64,000 nucleotides of DNA. Origin: Rallus limicola. Its lineage: Eukaryota > Chordata > Aves > Gruiformes > Rallidae. Below, piece by piece: positions 35,452-64,000 of the stretch. The position numbers and the translations under genes were made by a program. Every line of letters begins with the position of its first letter. Within the stretch, counting starts at the first letter, position 1. A model generated the notes under the pieces. The model was not told the DNA's origin. It made no database searches and saw only the letters and a list, made by a program, of their open reading frames with translations. The stretch lies in contig JAKCOZ010000001.1 of the NCBI GenBank assembly GCA_022605955.1, forward strand, positions 73,476,520 through 73,540,519, read 5' to 3'.

Positions 35452-38400
35452 CTAAGTAAGAGAATAATAGAGGCGTCAGCACCTTTTATCTACTCTCCAC
35501 CTGCAAATTAAAGTCCTGCATTCACTCTTTCCAAAAGCCTTCCTTTGTGTGCCTTGTTGAGGCCTAATGAAAAGCTCTATTGTGCAGCCTTTTACTAACA
35601 CTCTTTTCACAATTCTGGCTGAGAGAGGAATGTGAATAAAAGGCACAAGCAATTAAGGCGGAAACCTCATCCTTTTTCATGATGTATTTAGGGAAATGGA
35701 AAAAAAAAGTGCACATTGATCAGAAGGCTGCACTTCAGGAAAAAAAAAAAAAGAAAGGGGAAAAAAAAATAAAGGAAAGAAAGAAGATGGGGGTGGAGGA
35801 GAAGCAAAGGAAAACAGTACAACCTTGATAAGATCACAGTATTAGAAGGGGACAAATTTACAAGCTTGTCCAGAATATGAAGTTAACCAAAGTCTGATCA
35901 CTGTTAGTAAACTGAGCCTCACATGGATCAGAAATGGCGCTCCCTTGACTACTGTGTTTTCTTTTAGGAGAGTAAAAAGAAAATAATCTATCTTTAGTGT
36001 CAGGGTTTGATCCTACAAGAGAAAAAGCATGTGAAGTTAAGTAAATCAGATACAGGCCTACAAAATCCCTGCATCAGTTCAGCTTCATGACCTGTGATTT
36101 AATTTTGCTGCTGAGGGAAAACTACTTTAGTTTTAGTAAGAACTGTGTTGTGCTGAATGAGATAAAGGGACCCAGGAAAGGCTGAAGAAAAAGTTGCAGG
36201 AGTTTATAAAGGGGAAATTACCTGAGATGGCAAAAATTAAGATGGAGACAGGCACGCTTTAATGTTTCGGAGTGCTCACTTTCAGCCACCCTTAGGCACC
36301 TGATTTGTTAAAATTAAACTTCATACTAGCCTACCAAAAAAACTAATAAGAAAACGGTTTTATTAAAAAAAAAAAAAAAGTTACATGCATTGTATCATGT
36401 TTCCAAATGATAAAAAGAAGTTTAAGCGCTTTTCACTCAAATAAGGATCACCCGAGTATTTCTGTAGGTTCCCAGTGTTCTGGTAGCATGTATGATTTCT
36501 TCAGCATTAAGCCAGTCTCTTGAAATGAGACTATGGAAAAGGCAGAATATTTTATCAGAAAAATCTACCTATATGTTCCTGTATATTTTATTAGAGATAG
36601 ATTAGAAGTTTTCCTCCTTTATTGTGCTTTTTGAGTGAACTGGCAAAAAAAAGACAAATTAAGAAGGCAATTCAGGCTATTCTGTACAATCATTATTAGT
36701 TACTATTGAATTAAAGTTTATAATGGTATCAAGTCTAAGTTACAGGAAACAGAAAACAAAGGGAAAGACATTTATCTCATGTTTTTAGAACGGCAGAAAT
36801 AAGCTGTGTTGGAATAGTCATGCTCAGGAAAACTGCTAATGTTTATTTTTCCCTTTTACAATGTAACCTTCTTAAGAGAGATCTTTTCATTTAAGGATTT
36901 TGATCTCCTCTTAAGAATTAAATACTGTAACTTCTAGAAATGGAAGGTCAGGAAAAAAATGGGCTGGCAAAAGCATCTTAAAAGATATTTAACTTCAACA
37001 AGCAGGCCTGCTTATATTTAAAAACATCTTAAATGATGTTTTGTTGACTGAAGCCTTACAGTCTTTCAAGGCTGGACAGCCAAGCAATGGGAATCCAAAT
37101 GTCCACCCCAGCATCACTAATGTCTTTGCACCTGCATCGGGTCACAACTTCTCTATTTACTGGTTTATTGCCAATGGTCAACAGGTTTCCTGACTTGCTT
37201 GGATTATTTCCCCCCCCCAAGAGGATGCCATTGTTTTACATTTTCCTGTGCTTTAATTGAGGCATCCATTTTCTGTTCCATATCATGAGTTAAACAGAAT
37301 TTGAAATTTTCTGAGGAGTTACACTGTGACCCAATGAGTGGGCCTTAAAGATGTGAAGACATGGAGAACAAAGAGACAGTGGCCAAAAACTCAGCCAACG
37401 GTGTTTAGCTCCTTCCACATTACCAGTAGCTAAAAGGTTAATTCCAGTATCATTCTGAAAGACTCCTCTCTAGAACAGGACTTTTTGTTCAAGGACTAGC
37501 CATGGAACTATGTAATATGATTAATTTCTCAACTGCAACGAAACGAACAAGGGAAAAGGTGCTCACTAGAATGTTGATTTTACAGCCCATTAAAATTTTC
37601 AGTTACAAAAGACTTGTATTAAAACACACACATTAGAAGATTAACTTCTATGCATTGTCCCACATTCTTCATCTCTCCACGCACATGTACAAGCCTCAGC
37701 CCATCTTCCCACAACCTCATACTAGTTCATAAATTCCACTATTCTCACTTCCCTCAACAGCCAGGCAGATTCTCATTCCCTCATCTGTTGTGGTAATTCC
37801 TATTCTTTACAGTTCATTTGATAGATATATCAAGTTGATGCTCATGAGAGAAGAATATGCAGAAGTCCCTCTGGCCACATGCATACCCCATGGCCACATA
37901 CATGGTCACAACCACTGACTCTTGTGGTGTAGGTAATAATGCTTCTGGGACTCTGTAGGCCACCATGCCAGAAAGTAACTATCACACCAACACACGCTAG
38001 TATAAGGTTTTGAATTCTAAGGAAAAAACCCTCAAATTCATCCTAAAACCAGATTATTGCTGTGCAGAGCTAGGCTCTCCTGTCTGCCATGCTAGGCAAT
38101 TTTGTCAGTTCACTCCTTAAAGGGATTTACATTTTTCCAGTGCTCCAAATATATTTTTTACAAAGAAAATCAAGAAATAAAACTGAAAGGCTTCTGTAAC
38201 CTGTTAAGAATCTTTGCATCATTAGGTTTTGGTGATACTCTGTTGTCCTGTGCTTATCGTAGGGGTTTGCTAATTCTTTTTCTGAAGAAAAATACACCCT
38301 GCCTCTGGCAACTCTTCCACATGTGCTACTCAAATACTGTACATCCTCATTACTGCCCCCACAGCGCAGACATGATAGCAACAGCAAAGAAGTTGGAGGA

Positions 38401-38754
38401 AAGTACAATAATGAGCAGAGACACGGTTCAGGTTAGCCATCTGTTGCACTTGTCCCAGTACAAGTGCCTGACAAAAGATCTCCCCTGTCTGGAGCAGCTC
38501 ACTGCCCACAGGAGACAAAACACAAACCAGTGAGGAATATGCTTAAATGCCGTCCTATGCGCTGGGTCACGCAATGGGCTGGTGGAAGAGCCAAGACTAA
38601 AACCCAGAGACAATTCTTCAGGGAGCACCCTTCCTGGGGGCAGATCCAGGCCCTATCATTGAGGAGGCCAAGTGCCTGTATACGTATGTGACACAGTGCA
38701 GGAGCAGCTACCACCTCCCACCCCCTCTCAAAATACCAACAAAGGCTTCAAGTC
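35452..38754 (-). other. SOX5 intron between exons A and B, segment 1
   Basis: About 3.3 kb of intron upstream of exon B in gene sense. Nearest the exon is a purine-rich tract on the plus strand (35,737-35,816), a polypyrimidine tract in gene sense. A 143-codon plus-strand frame (38,102-38,533) shows no family resemblance. The rest is AT-rich unique DNA. Confidence 0.75.
35737..35816 (-). promoter_or_regulatory. Long polypyrimidine tract upstream of exon B
   Basis: On the minus strand this is a nearly continuous C/T tract ending TTTTTTTTTTTTCCTGAAG then TGCAG, about 290 bases before the true exon B acceptor. It looks like a strong branch/pyrimidine region followed by AGs that are not used for the known exon. 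Candidate PTB-type regulatory element or decoy 3' splice site (inference). Confidence 0.4.
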
Positions 38755-39925
38755 TCACAGAATCACAGAATGGCATGGGTTGGAAGGGTTCTCAAGGATC
38801 ATAGAGCTCCAACCCTCTGCCACAGGCAGGGACACCAACCTCAGGCCGGATCTACACAAGGTTGTCCAGGGCCCCATCCAACCTGGCCTTGAACACTTCC
38901 AGGGACAGGGCATCCACCACCTCTCTGGGCAACCTATTCCAGCATCTCACTACTCTCTCTGTGAAAAACTTCCCCCTAATACCTAATCTGAACCTTCCTT
39001 CCTTTAGCTTTAGTCCATTCCCCCTTGTCCTGCCATTTTCTACCCTTTTAAAAAATCGATTCCCCTCCTGTTTGTAAGCTCCCTTCAGGTACTGGAAGGC
39101 TGCAATGAGGTCCCCCCATTGCCTTCTCTTCTCCAGGCTGAACAAGCCCAGCTGCCTCAGCCTCTCCTCGTAGGGGAGGTGTTCTAGCCCTCTAATCATC
39201 CTTGTGGCCTCCTATGAACCCTCTCCAACAGTTCTACATCTCTCTTGTATTGAGGGCCCCAGATCTGGACACAGGACTCCAGATGGGGCCTCACGAGGGC
39301 AGAGTAGAGAGGGATAATCACCTCCCTGTCCATGCCGGCTACCCCTCTCCTGATGGAGCCCAGGATACCATTGGCTTTCTGAGCTGCAAGAGCACACTGC
39401 TGGCTCATGTTAAGTTTCTCGTCTACCAGAATCCCCAGGTCCTTCTCAGCAGGGCTACTCTCAAGGAGCTCTTCTCCCAGTCTGTATCTGTGTCTGGGAT
39501 TTCTTCGTCCCAAGTGCAACACGTTACACTTGGCAGTGTTGAACCTCATTAGGTTCTCCCGGGCCCACCTTTGCAGCCTGTCAGAATCCCTCTGGATGGC
39601 TTCCTTTCCTTCTGTGGTGTCAACCACACCACTCAGCTTGGTGTCATCCACAAACTTGCTGAGGGTGCACTCAATTCCATCATTGATAAAAATGTTAAAG
39701 AGCACCGGTCCCAAGACAGACCCCTGGGGGACACTGCTTGTCACTGGCCTCCACCTGGACATAGAGCCATTGACCACCACCCTTTGTCTATGTTCGGTCA
39801 ACCAGTTTCTTATCCACTGGATGGTTCACCCATCAAATCCACATCTCTCCAATTTAGAGATAAGGATGTGGTGGGGGACTGTGTCAAAGGCATTGCACAC
39901 TTACCTATCTCCTCTGATAGGTAAG
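38755..39925 (-). mobile_element. CR1 LINE, 5'-truncated, with reverse-transcriptase remnant
   Basis: The longest CR1 here, about 1.17 kb, in SOX5 orientation. In order it encodes AFDTVPHHILISKLERCGFD, a stop, [38 protein letters not shown], the catalytic box FVDDTKL (family usually FADD), then [20 protein letters not shown] and the ORF2 C-terminus (38,852-39,199). A one-base deletion near 39,203-39,208 separates the two open frames, and a few codons before DGIECTL appear missing. The 3' end is ATTCTGTGATTCTGTGA. The coding part is dead. The 5' junction carries a 10-bp foldback palindrome (39,900-39,925). Confidence 0.96.
39900..39925. repeat. Perfect 10-bp inverted repeat at the CR1 5' junction
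   Basis: CTTACCTATC and GATAGGTAAG flank the six-base loop TCCTCT exactly where CR1 similarity ends. On the minus strand the copy next to AFDTV is CR1-derived and its inverted copy is outermost. Confidence 0.75.
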
Positions 39926-39990
39926 TACCTGCTCACTCTGTGCTGATACTCTAGGGCATGACACCTCACTCTGTTGCCCTTCAATTCACT

Positions 39991-40020
39991 CCAGTATCAG
40001 ACTGAACAGTCTGATATTGG
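39991..40020. repeat. 14-bp near-perfect hairpin
   Basis: CCAGTATCAGACTG, then AA, then CAGTCTGATATTGG: 13 of 14 positions pair, with a G-T wobble in one RNA sense. An outer CTTCA/TGAAG pair extends it past an internal loop. It is too short for a typical pre-miRNA, and no function was recognised. Confidence 0.6.
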
Positions 40021-41334
40021 AATGCTGAAGTCTGGGAAATTCATGTCATAACTATTTAATTACTTCTTTAGTAAATATTTTTAGATGTAAAAAACCACTG
40101 ATTTTTTTTTTTCTTTTCCTAAGCTCTGGGAACTTTTCAGGAATGTGAGGCAAGATATACAGTTATTAGAAATCGATTATTTCCCAGGCCATTCACAATA
40201 AATTCACCAACAACTACTTTACATGACAATTCACAAAATTCACTATTGATCTACTAATGCATGCAGGCAGGAGTGTACCTCCCGACATCTTCTGGCTACC
40301 AAAAGAAAGGTTTTGTGCATGCCTTTCATGTTCCAAACTGTCTCTCCTTATGAGTGGGCACTTCTTATAAACAGGGCATCAGAACATTTTGCAGATGTTG
40401 CTTGTCTTTAGTACACTGTTCATTAAAATCTGAACTGGGTCAAAGGGTGGAGTTTTTATTTTAAGAACATGGTAAAAAAAAATTTTCACTAGCCGACATG
40501 TTCTTCTCTAATGTAGAGTTATTTCCCAGCTACCTGGTGACATCACCGAAGAACAGAGTTACTCAAGAAACACAGAACATAGGATGCATGTACTGGTGAT
40601 ATGGCACCTAAAGAAGTGAAGGGGCTATGTTAGCCTGAGGGAGCCGACGAGGTATGTCAGAGGTGTTGGTGCACACTGTGAACAAAGGCTAACACTGGTG
40701 GCTCAGGGAAGAAAGAAGGCAAGACTGAACCCTCATTTCTGTGCTAATTCTTAGTTTCTCTATACTTCTTTTGGTCCATCTTCCACAAACATACCCAGAA
40801 CCACTTTCCTGATAATTTATGCACTGCAACTTCTTTCAATTTCAAATCACACCTTCATCCTTGCCCAAAATAATCTTCCAAGATCTTGCTTAGAAGAGGA
40901 TTTTTCATGAAGTACATTCACTTTCAAACCACTCTTTCTATGAACTCTCCCAATCATCCTCCAGAGAAAACAGGTTTCTGCAAAACTAAGTTGTGGTACA
41001 GAGCCAAGTGGACATCCTGTCTCAAAACACAAAATAACAACTCTGTGTGTTTAGGAACTTGATTTTCAACTATCTAGCTAGAAGTTCATGGATATTAAGT
41101 GGCTGTATACTTGTAGTAATGCAACAGCAGCTCTTAAACCCTTGATCAGTTTTGCAAAATTTTATCAAAGGTGTTTAGTAAGTTAAAAAACATTAAGACT
41201 TATTTTTTTTTAAATAGAAAGATAAAAGAAAGCCTAGGAGCTAGCATTATATGTGTTGCACCATTCACCTAAACTCATAAGATGTTTTTTGTATTCCATT
41301 TTCTGTCACTCATCTCATTTATTCTCCCTCATGG

Positions 41335-41420
41335 TGTAATCCCCCCTAGTGTCTTGTCTTGTCTCCTGACAGGCTGCAAGCTCTTCAGAGCAGGCACAAT
41401 TGTCTTACTTGCTATATAAA
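41335..41420 (+). mobile_element. Possible ancient L2/MIR-type repeat scrap
   Basis: GTCTCCTGACAGGCTGCAAG then CTCTTCAGAGCAGGCACAAT resembles the old amniote repeat motif 'agactgtaagctcctcagggcagggac'. It is short and diverged, so this is tentative. Confidence 0.35.
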
Positions 41421-42294
41421 TCAAGTTACATGCTAATGTTAAATTATAATGTTTTGACAGGATTTTAGAGTTGAACCTGATTATATGAAACAATAGAACT
41501 CTGATTTTTTTTCCTGATTTTTTTTTTTTCTTAAAAAACCCCACAAAGATACCAGAAGAAATAGGGGGTTTATTTCCTATGACTCTTTTTTAAAAAAAAA
41601 AATTCAACTTATTGTTTTCTTCCTACCTGTCTTTCAGGGAGAGCAAATGAGAAAAAGTTGGAGGTCATGGAAGGAGAAGAAAAAAAGAAAACAGTGTAAA
41701 GAATATAAAGAGTAGGAAACAAAAACAAATTCTTAAATTATAACTTCCAAAGCCAGAATGCTAAACTACATTCCACGAAAAATACCAGAATAAACATTTC
41801 CTTATATTAGATTCTGTTGAATGAAAAGGACTTCTACATCATCTTTCCCCCATTTTTGACAAGCTCTAGAAAAAGCCACAATAATTTTACACTCAATTTA
41901 TCACTAAAGTATATTTACAATGAATAATCACAGCTGATGGCTAACTGACAGGTAAGCCACTGCATCTCTTTTCACCATTCATTTGTTCTCATCCTCATCA
42001 CCACTTTCCTTTCAGTTTTTTGGTGTGACAGTGGACTTGTAGTAAGAGTAATGAAAGGATGTGAAAGACATGAGTAGTGTTCCCTGACTTCTGTCTCTAG
42101 GCATCAAGGATTTAGATAATTAAGAAAAAGAGTATAAAGAAGTTACAACTGCTGGCTTCCAAAAAGAAATCCAAACTGGTTCCCTGACTTTCTTTGAGGA
42201 TAGGTACAGACAGCATTTGCAGAGTGCTGCCTACATGGCATTAGCCGATTTTGTATTTTAGAGAAACAATTCAGTCTACGGAAGGGACAGCCTT

Positions 42295-42622
42295 AGAGGG
42301 GCCCAAAAGCAGCCTTCCAATTCCTATGAGGAGGGGATTGGCAAGAGAGGGCCAAGCTCTTCATGGTAGTGCTTGATTGGAAGACAAGAGTCAACCAATA
42401 TAAAATGAATCAAAAGAGGATCAGATTTTCCCCATGAGGATAGCCAGACATTGAAACAGGCTGCCAAAACAGGCCAGCAGTCTCTGTCCTTGAAGGTTTT
42501 CAAGTCCTGACTGAATAAAGACCTAAGTAACTCGGTCAGATCTCCTAGATGATCCTGCTTAGAGGAAGAAGTTGAACTACAGACCGTCTTCCTTCCCTCC
42601 TAGCAAGACCAATCCTATAATT
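42295..42622 (+). mobile_element. Old, strongly diverged CR1 LINE copy
   Basis: Motifs in CR1 order: a 'gaggaggggattggcaagag...gccaagctcttcatg' stretch, then CAAAAGAGGATCAGATTTTC, CATTGAAACAGGCTGCCAAA, CCTTGAAGGTTTTCAAGTCC, TGACTGAATAAAGACCTAAG and GAAGAAGTTGAACTACAGAC. These match the 3' part of an older CR1 subfamily ('...ttggaggttttcaagac...ggataaagccctgagcaacctggtctgatct...gttggactagagacctcc...'). Its divergence is clearly higher than that of the CR1 copies at 15.7 and 38.8 kb. The 5' limit is uncertain and no intact frame remains. Confidence 0.8.

Positions 42623-64000
<21,378 letters not shown>

Larger units (their letters stand above)
39926..42294 (-). other. SOX5 intron between exons A and B, segment 2
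   Basis: About 2.4 kb of AT-rich intron. It holds a near-perfect 14-bp hairpin (39,991-40,020) and a possible ancient repeat scrap (about 41,335-41,420). No gene was seen. Confidence 0.75.

Noticed and set aside
38102..38533. 143-codon plus-strand open frame
   Set aside because: Composition and content look random, with no family motif, and it is antisense to SOX5.
39196..39801. 201-codon minus-strand open frame as a possible gene
   Set aside because: It is the reverse-transcriptase part of a truncated CR1 LINE, not a host gene.

Overview
This window looks like bird genomic DNA from inside a very large gene. Three short exons on the minus strand (49,548-49,671, 35,366-35,451 and 6,200-6,346) translate, in that order and with matching splice phases, into one continuous stretch of SOX5. 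SOX5 is a SoxD-group HMG-box transcription factor. The stretch covers the region just after the N-terminal coiled coil and glutamine-rich segment ([18 protein letters not shown]..., ...[18 protein letters not shown]..., [17 protein letters not shown]...PPPKSK). The HMG box and C-terminus lie off the left edge. The N-terminus, the first coiled coil and all upstream exons lie off the right edge. An avian source is indicated by several CR1 LINE copies with the typical 3' end (tandem ATTCTATG-like octamers); no mammalian SINEs were seen. I cannot name the species.

Layout, left to right: 1-6,199 is part of the intron after the last visible exon and holds a decayed hAT transposase fragment on the plus strand (about 2,235-2,572). 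Then comes exon C (6,200-6,346). A 29 kb intron (6,347-35,365) follows, with three CR1 copies, a GC-rich block near 24.0-24.4 kb, a possible POU/SOX regulatory cluster at 28.6 kb and a 27-base A tract. Exon B is at 35,366-35,451. A 14 kb intron (35,452-49,547) holds the longest CR1 (reverse-transcriptase part, minus strand, 38,755-39,925) and an older CR1 near 42.3-42.6 kb. Exon A is at 49,548-49,671. From there to 64,000 is upstream intron with almost no recognisable repeats.

Recognisable CR1 sequence adds up to roughly 2.2 kb (about 3.5% of the window), so most of the DNA is unique intron. I see no independent protein-coding gene, tRNA, rRNA, CRISPR array or virus-derived sequence. The points most worth checking are two tandem CAGCAG acceptors (exons A and C) that could each add or drop one glutamine, the non-consensus donor of exon C, the hAT fossil, an inverted pair of octamer sites at 28.6 kb, and a CR1 5' junction carrying a 10-bp foldback palindrome.
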